DNA of 64,000 nt from Ornithodoros turicata (taxonomy: Eukaryota > Arthropoda > Arachnida > Ixodida > Argasidae). Of the stretch, positions 1 to 11,869 are shown one piece after another. The notes beneath the pieces are model-generated. The model had not been told where the DNA came from and searched no databases. It saw only the letters and a program-made list of their open reading frames with translations. Location: NCBI RefSeq assembly GCF_037126465.1, contig NC_088201.1:137172052-137236051 (forward strand), written 5' to 3'. The translations under genes were made by a program, and so were the position numbers. The stretch's first letter is position 1. Every line of letters begins with the position of its first letter.

Positions 1-1530
1 CTGATATCCTAAATACACGCTATTTTGTCAAAATTTCTCCCAGTCGACATATACAGCAGCACTCTGCATTGAAGCCGATAAGCATAGCCAGATCTCACCA
101 GCACAAAATTGCGCCAAGAAACATGCTCATAGTGATTTCCAAAAAACATTAGTGCTTTCATAATGACAGAACAGAATAGTGCCTTCCTATGGGGCTTGCA
201 TCTTTCTGGGCAAGCAAATCAAGCTTCCAAGGGGATCTAGAGCTTCCTCCATATGGTGCTCTTTCCAGAGTAAGATCTGAAATATTGTACCTTGTTAATG
301 CACTGGGACATCCAACATATCACTCCAGGTACACTCTCAATGCTACTATTTTGGAATGTCACTCATAGCATTTCAAAGGCGAGCTACGTGCTTGATATTT
401 GTGCCTCTACATGCTGGTAACATGTACCATACTCCGCTGTATAGCTGTAAGGCACATGGAGGTATAACTGCTTCATGGAACCTCTCCTCCCTCTTGTGAC
501 CTCCGTTTAGTTTAGAAGACAAACACGATGGATGCATTTTTAACAGGAAACACTTAACAGTAATCTAGGAACACAAAGCTCGTTCACAAGTATCGGCGAT
601 CACTGTAGTGTGCAGCAAGTCGTTAAATGTATCAATCAGAACCAGTAACGGCAGCACAGTACGAACTATTGTTAGTGATGTATAACAGAGGCACTAGGGG
701 CTGTATTAAAAGTACCACGCACAATCAGCGTCGTTTTTGTTGCTGGAAGTAACAGCTGTTTGTGCACGACTTCCTGTCAGCTTTGGATCGGAAAGTGACT
801 TGTGTCTAGCTGCCAATGTTGACATCACTAAATTTGACGATATTGGTCCTAAATTAGGAGAGCGGATTTCAAAATTTCACTTCATACCGATCGTTAACTT
901 TTAACTCACTGGCGGGTTTATTACTTCACTTACTTCGCTCACCTGTTCCTCACAACGTTCTTTTTGCTTAATTTGCGCAATTTCGACTTGAAAACTATTG
1001 AAAACTTGAAAACAGCGTCCAGCAAAAACTATTTTTGGGTTGTTTCTCGAAAGGCTCATTCACAGCTGCTCCGCGGTAGACCGGCTTTAAACTACCCCCA
1101 TCCCTAGTTTAAATCAGTCCTATGCAAATACATGGGAGTTAGACCATCGCTAGGCCGCCGGGTTTACGTCGTGTGAACGGCGAACGAAATGAGACGTTGA
1201 GGGCAAATATTGATTGGAGTGCAACAACATTCGCCTTACAAACGCTTCTAGTAGCTTTATAAGTCAAAACTTACCTGTATTTCGCCGAAAAATTTCCGTC
1301 GAAGCGTAGATTAGGCCTATGTGTTGTGCACACAAACTCCATGGAGGCCGCCATGGGCCTCACGGTAGCCGGGTTAGACCAGCGGGGTGGTTGTTCGTGA
1401 TTGGCGGACGAAGTACTCACGTGACCAACTTAAACCAGACGTCACTAAACCAGTGGCTAAGTGGGACTGGTGAATACGGGCACTTGAGTTTAGTTTTGCG
1501 TACCTCTGCGGGGATTTATGTTAACTGCAT
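1..1530. other. Unassigned intergenic DNA
   Basis: No open reading frame of recognisable family, no RNA gene and no clear repeat ends were seen on either strand. Base composition is ordinary and AT-leaning. Nothing here can be assigned a function. Confidence 0.5.
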
Positions 1531-1566
1531 CGCTCGTTAGTGTCCTGCTACAATACGACAGTTACC

Positions 1567-1776
1567 ATGGCGGTTGTGCGGCAGGATGTTTTAGACATCG
1601 CGTTCTTGGCCATTCATATCGTTATGCAACATGACAACGTTACAGCCAACCCTCGATCTATCAGCTATAAACGATTCAAGGAAGTCGTTCATATATGGAG
1701 GTTGGGAATAACTGGAACGTCTGGCGAGCTCTTCAGTAACTTCTACATTCTAAGAAGAAAAAATCAGCAAATTTAA
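1567..1776 (+). CDS. Possible short ORF or first exon, unknown
   Basis: An ATG in a good Kozak-like context (gttaccATGG) opens a 69-residue frame beginning MAVVRQDVLDIAFLAIHIVM and ending at 1776. I do not recognise the family. A possible splice donor (GGAG|GTTGGG) lies inside the frame near 1700, so this could be a first exon, but no matching downstream exon was found. Chance ORFs of this length are expected in a window this size, so the call rests only on the start context. Confidence 0.15.
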   Translation: MAVVRQDVLDIAFLAIHIVMQHDNVTANPRSISYKRFKEVVHIWRLGITGTSGELFSNFYILRRKNQQI

Positions 1777-2239
1777 TCCTTGTGAGGACTAAATGCATTG
1801 CCACAAATATTAGTCCCTTTAAGGAGTACATGCACGGGACTAAATGAATGACACAGAGTGGGGACTGCATTTCATGCCGTGTTCTAAAGGTTCCAGGTAC
1901 ATAGTTCGTCTGCATGAATGAAAATACTTTGAATTAAACCGTCAATAGTGATATGTAGAATGATATAAAATGTTGTGACATGCATAGGACACAACTTGCC
2001 AAGAAGGAAACGCCATCTCGTACTCTGTGTTGGTGGAAAATTGCTCAGTCAAGGAAGGTATATAGTCTTATTCCATGAAATTCACGAATAGCACATATTT
2101 ACGTATATATACTGTTGCATTTAGGAGACCATATGCGAAGTTCAGTGAGTATTTGCATTTGCGGGGTGTAAATGTCGGCTTGCGAGACTAAAATTGGGAG
2201 AAATTGCAATCTAGCAGACTAGTTCCTACAATTACACTC

Positions 2240-2480
2240 TTAAAAATGAACTTCACCGCACATGTGCGGTGAAGATGAACAGCACGCTCCTAGCCACCAC
2301 CATCTCAAATGATATCGTTATCTTCATTGATTCGTTGAAAACGGGAGGCGTACGCCTTTTTTGTGACACTTATGCTGTCCATAATTGTCACAGAAAAGGC
2401 GTACGCCTCCCGTTTTCAACAAGTCACGGCAGATAACGATATCATTTGAGATGATGGTCGGCTAGCATGGAAGCCATTTG
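2240..2480. mobile_element. Hairpin MITE, copy 1
   Basis: The element starts TTAAAAATGAACTTCACCGC and is a near-perfect hairpin. An arm at about 2311-2368 (GATATCGTTATC... through GGAGGCGTACGCC) pairs with an arm at about 2391-2448 around a ~22-bp loop. Related copies in this window are at 8835-9090, 52398-52540 (half) and 58733-59197. There is no coding capacity. It is a non-autonomous inverted-repeat element of unknown superfamily. The right end is less clear because the outer bases have diverged. Confidence 0.75.
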
Positions 2481-4600
2481 TGTTTTTCTAAGTGATCTGG
2501 AGTAGCCGGCTCTCGTAATGAGTGCCTATTTCTCCTTATTTTTTTTTATTTTCTTATCAACTCAACTCAACTCAGGGTGGAAACCCAGCCCACAGAGTGA
2601 TAGTAGAAAAAAGTGACAGTTTCTGAAATTGGGAAAGGGAAGGCATAATCCCAGCGGAAGCCTGATGCGATAAGCCATACCTGTGTTATGTCTTTCTACT
2701 ATTCCGGTGCGGGCCGGGTTTAAACCTCCTTTCGTCGGACTGACAACGATTGCGCCAAAAAATTCGGCTATGCTCGGGTGCTTCGTAAAGCATGATGTTC
2801 GACTTTTTTTGTTGTTGTTGTTTCCCCGATGGGGTAGCTCCCAATTACGTTGAATTTGAATAAATTCGGCACGCTCGTCACATTGGTGGGGTAAAAAAGT
2901 GACCTTTACTTGGCAAATTTCACAGTTCATTCCGCAAAAATTTACGTAATTAAACATACGTCACATGACATTCACATCAGGAGGTGGCAAAAACCTAGTA
3001 AGGCCAAATAGCGTTGATCGCATGATTTTAGGTGGTGTAGTTTTTTTTAATTATGATCCAATGACACGTTTTCTGGGACACCCTCTATGTGATGCTCTGT
3101 CCAAGCCGGGGCTTTGCTTTGACGCCAGCGTCGATAATACCGTCAACAGCTGGTGGCCCTAATCTCGAGCCCACACTACGTTGCACAACTTTCCGATTGA
3201 CGCTAGACCAACATTTTACGGCTTAGCAGAGTAGCGTCACCTGGTTACTTTTCGCGGGTCTCGACCACCACGAATCTTGTTCATTTTTTTTTTCTTTTAC
3301 TGGTTGACGCAGTAGAGAAACCAACGCTAACAAGATATTTTCGCCAAATTAGGAGGGATTTTCACGTTATATGGCCTAAGCGTCTGGGGTTCACCAACAA
3401 GTGAGGTACCTGAGGTATTGAAGCTTCTGCTCGAAAAACGGCTAAAGAAATTTGATGTTCGTGAACTGCATAGTGGTCGTAAAGGACTGCCCTCTCATTC
3501 GTTATAAAGAAACTCTCCTGATGCTTATTTCGTACCGCACTACGGACTTTGAAATCCACGTTTTTCGCTGTATGTTGTCTTTTTTTCCCTCTGAATCATT
3601 GCCTGCACACAGAGACAAAATAATTGTACACTTGGAACGTGAAACGTGAAAAAAAAATCCAAGCATATCAAAGGAAACTGAAAAACAATTTGCGAAATAT
3701 GCTGAATTGGATAAATTAGCTGTAACGCTAGCTGAAAGACTCGATGTGGCGAACGCGATACGAGCATTCTGTCAACGCTCAAATGATTGTAAGTGTGTCC
3801 ATTTGTATATATAGAAAAATTTGGAGGGTACTTTTTATTTGTTTAGTTTAGTGTAGTTTAGTTTAGTTTTACATGCCGATTTTCAGCACCTGGCCGTAGA
3901 ATTCAACTGCAAGAACGACATCTATGCCGCTCTCATAGCTTTTTATAAAAATTATGTAAAAGCTAAAAAAAGACCCTGTATAAGTGTATTTTTTTAAAAG
4001 TTCATATAGCCTACAGAGCCGATAGGAACACCTCACTTTTTAGATCACCGAAACAAACGCGGGTTCTTAGTTTGACTGTGTTGTAAAAAAAAAAAAAAAA
4101 AGTACGCTCACAAAGAAACTGAATATCGCAATGGTAAAGCTACACGGCAAGTGATCAAGTAAATTACGCTGTAAAAACAGAACTGCAGAGTATAGCAGGC
4201 TCTGCACCAGCCATCGTGGAGAATGATTTCAGCTACTGATGTGAGAAGGCAGTGTGGTGTGCGCTTTCTTGTGGTAGCTAATAGATATCCATAATTGCCA
4301 CAAATAAACATACGCGATGATTTTTCAATAATTCAGGTAGGTCAATCATGTCACTCACTAACGGTTAAGTTTCATCGTACTGTTCGGTTTTGAGAGTGTT
4401 ATTTGAACGAGAATTGGACAACAGTGCGCAGCGGCATCTCACGGGGGCCATGCTGTCACGTCGGTAGGCAAAGCATTTGTCAAGCATTACGGGGGGGGGG
4501 GGGGGGGCATGTTTAATCCAAAGTAAAAAAAAAGAGAAGGGAAAGGTTAGCCACGGTGTGGGCTTGCTATTCCCTAAAGCTTTCAAGCAAACAAAAGAAA
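2481..4600. other. Unassigned DNA with repeat-like fragments
   Basis: No gene was recognised. Around 3058-3092 the sequence TGACACGTTTTCTGGGACAC followed by CCTC resembles the tip of an arthropod DNA-transposon family, and the AT-rich stretch leading up to it (2560-3060) may be the body of the same element. A T/A-rich stretch with GTTTAGTTTAGT repeats lies at 3841-3870. A 17-bp G tract lies at 4491-4507. The stretch at 3365-3480 has a short exon-like frame on the plus strand (TLYGLSVWGSPTSEVPEVLK) that I cannot assign. Confidence 0.4.
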
Positions 4601-4675
4601 ACACAAACAGCTGGGAAAATTACGAAATAATTCTGAAGAAACAGCTCCGACACTAATCGTTCCGCATAGGACGCA

Positions 4676-5540
4676 TCAGACAATGCCCAGAAGTTTAGAT
4701 TCCCGAAGGAATCGTGTCAGCGCAGACGTGACTTCAGCGTGCTGCGTAGGGCCAAGTAGCAACGCGAGGTAAAGCTCTCGGTAGCCTAGATGAGCAAGGC
4801 GGTGCCGGAGACTCGATCGGTGACCTTCGTACCGCTGGCAGGCAATGAGGATGTGTCGCACATCGGCTTCTACGGTGCACGTTGGGCAAAGAGGTGATGG
4901 GTGCTGATTCATCTTAAATAGGAGGAGAGGACTTCGTGCCACATTCAGCAGCAGCCGATGAAGCAACGATTCCTCGATGCGCGGGATGCGGCCAGGCACA
5001 GCATATGTCATTAAAGGGTCAATGAATTTAAGGAAGGCATTGGTTCGTATAGCTTCTCGCTGAAAGAGCTGTGTGCGGTTGGCAGTGAAGCGGCGGATTC
5101 CCAGCTGGCACATAGAGCGCGCAGGGGGAAAGGCAGTTGGTTGCTCAGTGTCGTGGGCTTGCCGCGCAAGAGCGTCAGCACGGTCATTGCCTGAAATTCC
5201 GACATGGCTCTGAATCCATTGGAACACCACTTCGTGTCCCAGTGACCAAGTTCAGAGTGCAGGGCGATGATAGTGGTGTAGGTGTCACTGATGACTGCGG
5301 CAGAGTAAGAGGTCAGCGCCTCCAGAGCCACTTTACTGTCGGTGAGGATCGACCAGGCCCTGGGCGCACACGAGCAGACATGTCTCAAAGCGGCCAGTAG
5401 TGCGAATGCCTCGGCCTCAGCAGATTACATAAGAGGGAGCTTGAAGCCGTGCTCAGCTCCATCCTCTGGGATGCAGAAGGCAGCAGACGACCCAACTAGA
5501 GAAACTGAAGCATCGGTGTATATTTGGGTTCGATGCCGGT
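4676..5540 (-). pseudogene. LINE ORF2 RNase H and Cys/His C-terminal region
   Basis: RNase H degrades the RNA of the RNA-DNA hybrid made during retrotransposition. IYTDAS (first catalytic Asp) lies near 5523, a later strand with LTDSKVALEALTS lies in the frame at 5011-5388, and the last motif FQWIQSHVGISGNDRADALA opens the frame at 4676-5230. The C-terminus has CPTCTVEADVRHILIACQRY, the degenerate Cys-Cys-His-Cys motif that follows RNase H in I/R1-type elements. Three frames are needed to read it. Confidence 0.88.
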
Positions 5541-5559
5541 GGTGACTGTAGATGTGGAA

Positions 5560-7680
5560 CAAGGTCAGTTGGCAGGCCACAACTGTTGGCACGTCCTTCT
5601 TTTTCCAAAGGCCCGGATTTGACGTTTGCACAGTGGGGTAGTGAAGTGTCCACATGGGTGGCGCAAAGGAGGTCCGGGCGGAGGTTGAGGTTGAGGGGAT
5701 GTTGCTTCGTAAAAAGCAAACAGCTTGACCGAATGCAGATGCGGGATAACGTTGCGCAATGTCACAGAGGTAATGGGCTGGATGGCTGGCAAGATAACGT
5801 GTGTACGCGTGTAAGGCGACACTATCGCGAATAATAAGCACCGATGGATTGCGTGCCTCCGCCCAAACAGAGAAGGTTTCCGTTGTCTTTGGCACTCCCA
5901 AACAGAGACGGAGGCTTCTGGCTTGAATATTGAGCAGCTCCAGCTCGTGAGTGTTGGAGATCCCATAAAGGACAGGCAGGCTATAGCGCATAACGCCAAG
6001 CAACAGGGAGCAGTGTACACGATGGAGGTCAGCACAGGACGGGCCCCATGTGGATCCACAGAGGTGCCGGAGCACATTGCAGTAGATGCGGGCCCTAGCA
6101 GAAAGGGAGTTGATCTGCCGCGACCATGTCAGTCCCCTATCAATGGTGATGCCTAGATACCGATAATGCGAGACGTAGGTCAGTCTAGAGCCAGCTAGCA
6201 GTAGGGGGTACTTGGTGAAGGAGCGGCGCGTGAATGCCATAGCTACTGTCTTAGCCGGCGAGACAGACAACCCACGGTCAGCAAGATGCGCCACAAGAAA
6301 GTCTAAGGCATGTTGCACACGACGCTGAATGGCATCACGGCTTGCTGCAGAGGTCCATATGCAAATGTCATCGGCATAGATCGTGATATGGGTATGCTTG
6401 GGCAGAAGAGTTGGGAAATGTGCCAGTATGACATTAAACAGGAGCGGGCTGAGGACGCTCCCCTGTGGAACTCCAAGATGCACAAAATAGTTGGCACTGT
6501 CACCATCCGCTGTGCATACGAACAGATACCTGTCAGAGAGGAAGGCTTGCACCAGGTAAGGGTACAGCCGCCCACGCCAGCTTCTTGAAGCGACGCGACT
6601 ACAACATTATGGACAACACTGTCGTGTGCTTTTGCTACATCCAGAAAGACAGCGGCCGTTAGGAGCCCATCAGACTTCGCTTGCTGGATGGAGGAGACGA
6701 GATCGATGACATTGTCAATCGCGGACCGCGCTTGCCGGAAACCAGCCATAGCTTCAGGAAAGAATCGGGTGCTCTCAAAATACCAGTTCACTCGTGCGGA
6801 TACCATCCGTTCCATAACCTTCCCGGCACAGCTGGTGCGGGCAATTGGGCGGAAGGCATCAATGGCGTGTGGAGACTTGCCTGGCTTCAGGAGCGGCACT
6901 ATCATTGCATTCTTCCATTCTGCTGGGAAAACACCATCCCGCCAACAATTATTGTAGAGCCTAAGGAGTGCGTGTCGGCCATGAAGGGGTAGATTTTGGA
7001 GGGCCTTGTACGTAATACAGTCAGGCCCAGGAGAGGTGTGAGGGGGTGATTTCCTTAGGGCAGCCTCCAACTCCATGAAGGAGAACGGAACATCCAGACA
7101 TTGCTCCTGCGAGGATTCCAGGACGACCGGAATGGCACGAGCTGACGATCCCTGCGACATCGAAGCTGTCGTTAGACGGGCACAGTATTCGTTTGCAACG
7201 TCGATTTCCGAGCGTGAGGTTGCTAGCGCGAGTGCTTCAAAAGGGCGCCGTTGAGCAACAGGTGTGAAGAGTGCCCTGAGTATGCTCCATATTCTGGACA
7301 GTGGCGTCCGCGGAGACAAAAAGCTCGCAAAGCGCTGCCAGCGGTTTCTTGCAACGGTGGCCAGGTGTCTCTGTATGGCCTTCTGAATGCGTCGTGCTTC
7401 AGCGATGTGACACGGGAGACCGGAACGACGAGCTTTCCGCTCAGCCCGACGACAAATAGCACGCAACCGTTCATATTCTGCATCAATAGCTGAGAAGGCG
7501 ATGGGAACACTGCGCGCCGTTGTGGTGCGAGTCATCGCATCGGTTACGACTGCAGCAAAGGAGGAAGAAGTCAGATGCTCTGGCTGCTGGTATGGTGAGC
7601 TCACCAGCTCACCATACTGCTGGTCTCTGAAGGCCGGCTCTAGGGTGGACCGAAAGGCGTTCCAGTCGGAGCTCTTGATG
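5560..7680 (-). pseudogene. LINE ORF2 reverse transcriptase domain, frameshifted
   Basis: The first part, in the frame ending at 6303, shows the RT fingers motifs MIVPLLKPGKSP and FRPIARTS, and the A box FLDVAKAHDSV near 6580 with its catalytic Asp. The frame then shifts, and the continuation (6552 down to 5425) carries LGVPQGSVLSPLLFN and the C box YADD near 6378, holding the other two catalytic Asp residues. All catalytic residues remain but lie in different frames. The downstream thumb region (YRYLGITIDRGLTW) follows normally. Confidence 0.9.
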
Positions 7681-7699
7681 CAGCGTGTAAGTGGAGAGC

Positions 7700-8172
7700 G
7701 CTGCGCACCATGAATGTTAATCAGCACAGGGAGGTGATCGCTGCCAAGAAGTTCTGCACCAACTTGCCATGAGAAGCGCCGCGCTATAGATGAAGACACT
7801 GCCGTAAGGTCCAAGCACGAAGACAGGCGCATTGCCTGAATGAATGTTGGTGACCCTTCATTGAGGAGGCACAGATCCAAACGCACAGAGACGCTAACTG
7901 CTGGCCCCTCGCATCAGAGCGTGTACTTCCCCAGATAACGTTGCGGGCATTAAAGTCCCCGCAGAGCACGTAGGGAGGAGGAAGAGAGTGAAGTATTTCT
8001 TCGACACTGTCTGTGTTGAAGGCTGACGCCGGCGGCAAGTAAAGAGACACAACACTGACGTCCATAGAGCCCAAACGGACTGTGCAGCTGACGCACTCTC
8101 CTCTGCCATTCGTTTGCATTACTGGGTGGCCATACAAACTAACGGCTTTAGAGGAATGGGAATTAGTCTCCT
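7700..8172 (-). pseudogene. LINE ORF2 endonuclease domain fragment
   Basis: This is the C-terminal half of an APE-type endonuclease, which nicks target DNA to prime reverse transcription. The frame ending at 7784 shows VSLYLPPAS and the metal-binding-region motif LCGDFNARNVIWGS. A frame change near 7886-7900 leads into the next frame, which carries the terminal catalytic histidine motif LLGSDHLPVLINI at about 7742. The N-terminal catalytic Asn/Glu motifs are missing because the element is 5'-truncated. Confidence 0.88.
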
Positions 8173-8175
8173 GGA

Positions 8176-10315
8176 AATAGCTCTAAGGGGTACGTTGTTT
8201 GCTTTATGTTAGGGGAACAAGCCTCAAGACGAGAGCCACCGATATTCTGCACAGGGATTTTTCTTCTTCTTGCAGAAGAACAGTCTCTGTTCGAAACGTC
8301 GATGCTCCCGTCTTGAAGCTGAATCCCATAAGATGGCGCTGAAGTGCAAGTACTGCAAGTACTTCCCCCCGCGGAATGAAAAAAATCGAGGACAGTTACG
8401 ACTGTGTAACGCGAGTTCTAGCGGTAGTTGTTGTGTGTGGATGTTGACATTTTCATTGCTAATATATGCACAACAACTTTAGAGCGACGGGTACGGCCTT
8501 GTGATCTGTGAAGTGAGTAGTGATGTGCAAAGCTGGGTTTAGCGGGACAAAAATATTACTAAAATCGCGACAAAAATGTGACAGGAAACGCCGAAAAATC
8601 GGGACACTCTCCGGGACCACATATCCATATCGGAGTATGTCAAAGATGGCTTTAGATTATTTTAACTTGTTTTGCATCACCGATCCCGAACCCGAGGATT
8701 TTCGTGATACAGCCACAGCGATTTCCCTAACTGCCTTAAATAGGGGCTATGAACTCTACCAAGCTAGCCCGCCGACTGTGTCGGTTCAAACGGCGATTTT
8801 AATTCGCTGGCTGTGACACCTTTTGTATAGATGAACCTGATAGGTCCGTATCTTCACTACATATAGCACGCTGCTAGCCAACCATCATCCCCAATGACAA
8901 CGTTCTCGCTCCCGCTTTGTTGATAACGGGTGGCAGAGCCTATTATGTGGAGCCATTATGTACAGTATTATGGATACAAAATAGGCTCTGCCTCCCGTTT
9001 GCAACAAATCAGGGACGAGAACGTTGTCATTCGGGATGGTGGTTGGCTAGGAGCGTGCCATGTGGTGATGTACATTTTTAAGAATGTAAAGCAGAACGGT
9101 ATGTGTACCTCCGCGTTGGCGTCTGATTGGGTGCTACAATTCTTCAGATGACGTAAAAATGGATAGAGGTATCTGGATGGTGGTGCATCTACTTGTCCGA
9201 ATCCGAAAAAAAATGCGTTTTTCTATTAACGCTGCACACGTTATGAAGGAAAAGAATTGAACACTAAATTGTAAATCGAATTACGAAGTGTAGAAGAACA
9301 ACATTACATCTATCAAACCCGTAACGAAATACATGCAGATTTGAGTTCTTACCTGCTTTAAGACCCCGTTAACAGCCACCGCTGTAAAATGTCCTTACTA
9401 TTAGCATCTTCAATAAAACTGCACTAGGGTTGCCCTGAAACCAGCAGGGAGCGGAGTGCTCCACACCGGTGGCACCCAGAGCAAGGGCAATATTGAACAT
9501 AAACCTGCAGCAATGCGGTCCTCGTAGCGAGATGCACCTGGTGTTTCGCGGGGAATTTGATAAGTTCTACTTTTCTTATAAGTTCTACTTTTGGGCAATA
9601 ACGTTTCGATCATAGCATTCGACCACGTAGCGCGCCCCTGGTCTGCGTAGCAACACGTGGTGACTGCGCACATATGAACACGACAGACGTTATTGTAGAT
9701 GGAAAGAAAAGATCGTTAAGGCCCAACCGCATACGACGATTTCTGAGCGGAAAACTGGCGAACTTTCTCACCGGCACGACAACACGGAGGAGAAACGGCG
9801 GCACAAGCCGCATGCACACATTTCCATTGCGGCGGAGGGTGACGGCCTAGTAGGCGTATTGCTAGTCTGTCCTAAAGTTAGCTGATAAATATTTCGCTAT
9901 ACATGGAAAAGTTGTAGTAGCACAGAGAAGTAGTTATTGCGGTCAAGGCGTGTTCGCATAGCAAGCCCTACAAAAGCGCCTTCAGACAGCAGCCAGCTGG
10001 CGACGAGCATCCGAAATGCCAGTCGCGCCCGCATGTGGAACGACCGCCTTACGTCATTTCCCTCTGCGGTCCTAGTGGCTGCCGTCGATCGGCCGCTTCC
10101 GCCTTTCGCCGAATATCTCTCTCCACAGCTGTCGTCGGGAAATCGGTGACGTTCCCATTGGGGGCGTTATGCAGGCTCCCGAGCGCCATATCCTGGGTTC
10201 TCAGGGGGACGTACCCTTGGTGTCTCCACTTAATGGTGTTTGTGAGGCTATCTGGAAGCCGAGCGCCGAAGCCGCTGAGGACGCGCCACCTATCGAGCTT
10301 TCCTCTGTCGTCTGC
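8176..10315. other. Unassigned DNA between LINE and Harbinger pseudogene
   Basis: At 8274-8303 the sequence AGAAGAACAGTCTCTGTTCG plus AAACGTCG matches the 3' tail of the Penelope-like element at 15630-15652, so a Penelope tail fragment is likely here. A hairpin MITE occupies 8835-9090. The GC-rich stretch 9930-10320 could be the 5' region of the Harbinger element that follows. No host gene was recognised. Confidence 0.4.
8835..9090. mobile_element. Hairpin MITE, copy 2 (changed arms)
   Basis: The outer sequence is shared with copy 1 (AGCACGC.GCTAGCCAACCAT on the left, ATGGTGGTTGGCTAGGAGCG on the right, ending ACATTTTTAAG near 9083). The inner arms carry a different sequence (GACAACGTTCTCG with CGAGAACGTTGTC; AATAGGCTCTG with CAGAGCCTATT) and are still complementary to each other. 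The loop holds TACAGTATTATG. It is non-coding. Confidence 0.72.
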
Positions 10316-10327
10316 TTTTACGTAACA

Positions 10328-11500
10328 ATGGCCGAGGGCGGAATAATTGAAAACGCAATTGCAATGTTACTTGACAACGAGGATCTCGACGATTACTTGA
10401 GCCGCTCTCGTAAAAAAAAATGACATGTTCACTGTGATGGTGCAGCATGCCCAGGATATTCTCACCAAAGGTGAACGAGCGGCTGGGGTCTTAGCTTTCA
10501 CGCCTGTCTGGGATTTATCTCACCTATGTTACTGTAAACATTCTAGGCGGGGCGGATGCGAAGTACGAGGGGAACGGGGTTGAAACGTTTGCATCCATGA
10601 CAGTTCCACGTTTTACAGGCGACCAGTTCAGTCAGCATTTTCGTATGACGAGAGCCACAGTTGAGTCACGTAACAGTCACCAGTTACACAGAAACAGCAG
10701 TGGTGTTGATTGGAATAAAATGTCCCAAGTATTGTATTCACAGTAGATGTTTAGGAAGGTAGCATATTTCTTCCAGATGCTTTTCAAAAAAACGGCTGCA
10801 GAAATGAGAAGCTTATTATGATACAAAATACCACTTATGACAAAGATTTTGATGGCGCTGTGGGTCCTCGGGAATATATAGTCATATATAGGGAAGTAGG
10901 AAACCTCTTTGGTTGCGACCTGGTGTTCTACATCGTACGAGAAACGGTAACACTGTGGAGCAACGCAAAGAATTTCGTGGCCAACAAACCTTGCCCCGGT
11001 CTCTGCGGAGTGGGGATTTCCCGGGATGCCCTTGATGGGTATATTGCCATTAAAGCCCCTATTGTTGAGCAGAGTGCATACTAAAAAAGCAAAGACTTTC
11101 ACTCGGTGATCCTCCAAGGATGCTGTGACGCAAACCTAATTTTCACGCACGTGTACATTGGGTCCCCTGGGAGGATGCACGACGCTAGAGTGTACACCAA
11201 GTGCACACCAAGTGTACACTCGGGGAATTGCTCAAAAAGCTACCAGGACAGATGAACGTGCTTGGAGACTCTGCTTACCCCCTGCGAACATATTTGACGA
11301 GATCTTCCAAAGACAGCGGGCATCTCTCAAGTAGGCAGCAGAACTTCGACACCAAGTTAAGCAGGGCACGCAGCGTTATCGAACGTGTTTTTGGCTGGTT
11401 GAAAGGTAAATTTCGTGTACTAAAACACCTGGACATGAGCTGCCAAGACCTGATCTTGAAGTTTGTGATGTCAGCATGCTGTCTTCGTCTTGGTCAATGA
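10328..11500 (+). pseudogene. PIF/Harbinger transposase pseudogene
   Basis: PIF/Harbinger transposases cut and paste DNA with TWA-type target duplications. An ATG at 10328 opens MAEGGIIENAIAMLLDNEDL, and the frame then slips at an A-run near 10412. Further on come a degenerate SQHFRMTRATVES helix region (about 10628), GNIESYREVGNLFG (about 10868), a first catalytic Asp in ALDGYIAIKAP (about 11028), ILQGCCDANLIFTHVYIGSP (about 11110), a second Asp in LGDSAYPLRTYLTR (about 11258) and the catalytic Glu in ARSVIERVFGWLKGKFRVLK (about 11370). The triad is visible, but stops and frame changes kill the gene. No TIR pair was identified for it. Confidence 0.9.
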
Positions 11501-11869
11501 ATGTGATAATGATAAACAGGGCCATGAACCAGAGAGCAGGCACCAGGGCAAGTCAGATAGCAATGATGAGGACAGCAGTGCCAGGAAAAACGTCAGTGAA
11601 TTATGAACTGTTCTTGGTCGGTATGGAATGTTAGGCGCCCGAAAACAGGTTTCCCACAACTAGTGGTTTCCCACACAAGGTAGTGCAACCGTAGCGAAAT
11701 TGGGTCGACTGCAATAGCCCTCCGAATCACCCGTGCGCGAAACACCCTCCTTCGTGTTTACGATAGACATGTGATGGGCGCCGCCACGCGCGTCACTATG
11801 TGACGTGAGTGGTAGGGACGCTCCTCATTGGACCTGGGATCACATGATCGAGGTGACCAACACCGCGCA

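Larger units (their letters stand above)
4600..8175 (-). mobile_element. 5'-truncated non-LTR retrotransposon (I/R1-like, with RNase H)
   Basis: On the minus strand, domains appear in the order apurinic-type endonuclease (partial), reverse transcriptase, RNase H and a Cys/His-rich C-terminus. This is the order of ORF2 in the I superfamily of LINEs, which copy themselves by target-primed reverse transcription. No ORF1 or 5' UTR is present, and homology stops inside the endonuclease at about 8175, as expected for 5' truncation. At least four frame breaks separate the domains, so it is dead. The 3' end is not marked by a clear tail; the limit of 4600 is approximate. Confidence 0.9.

Noticed and set aside
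2562..2957. 131-aa minus-strand frame as a gene
   Set aside because: No domain, biased composition, and it lies in a stretch that looks like an old DNA-transposon body.
4491..4507. 17-bp G tract as a regulatory quadruplex
   Set aside because: A single homopolymer next to a degraded LINE end, likely slippage or sequencing-related; C tracts of similar kind occur at 40926 and 47699.
5137..7713. Plus-strand frames of 70-103 aa opposite the LINE
   Set aside because: They are antisense shadows of the reverse transcriptase and RNase H coding sequence.
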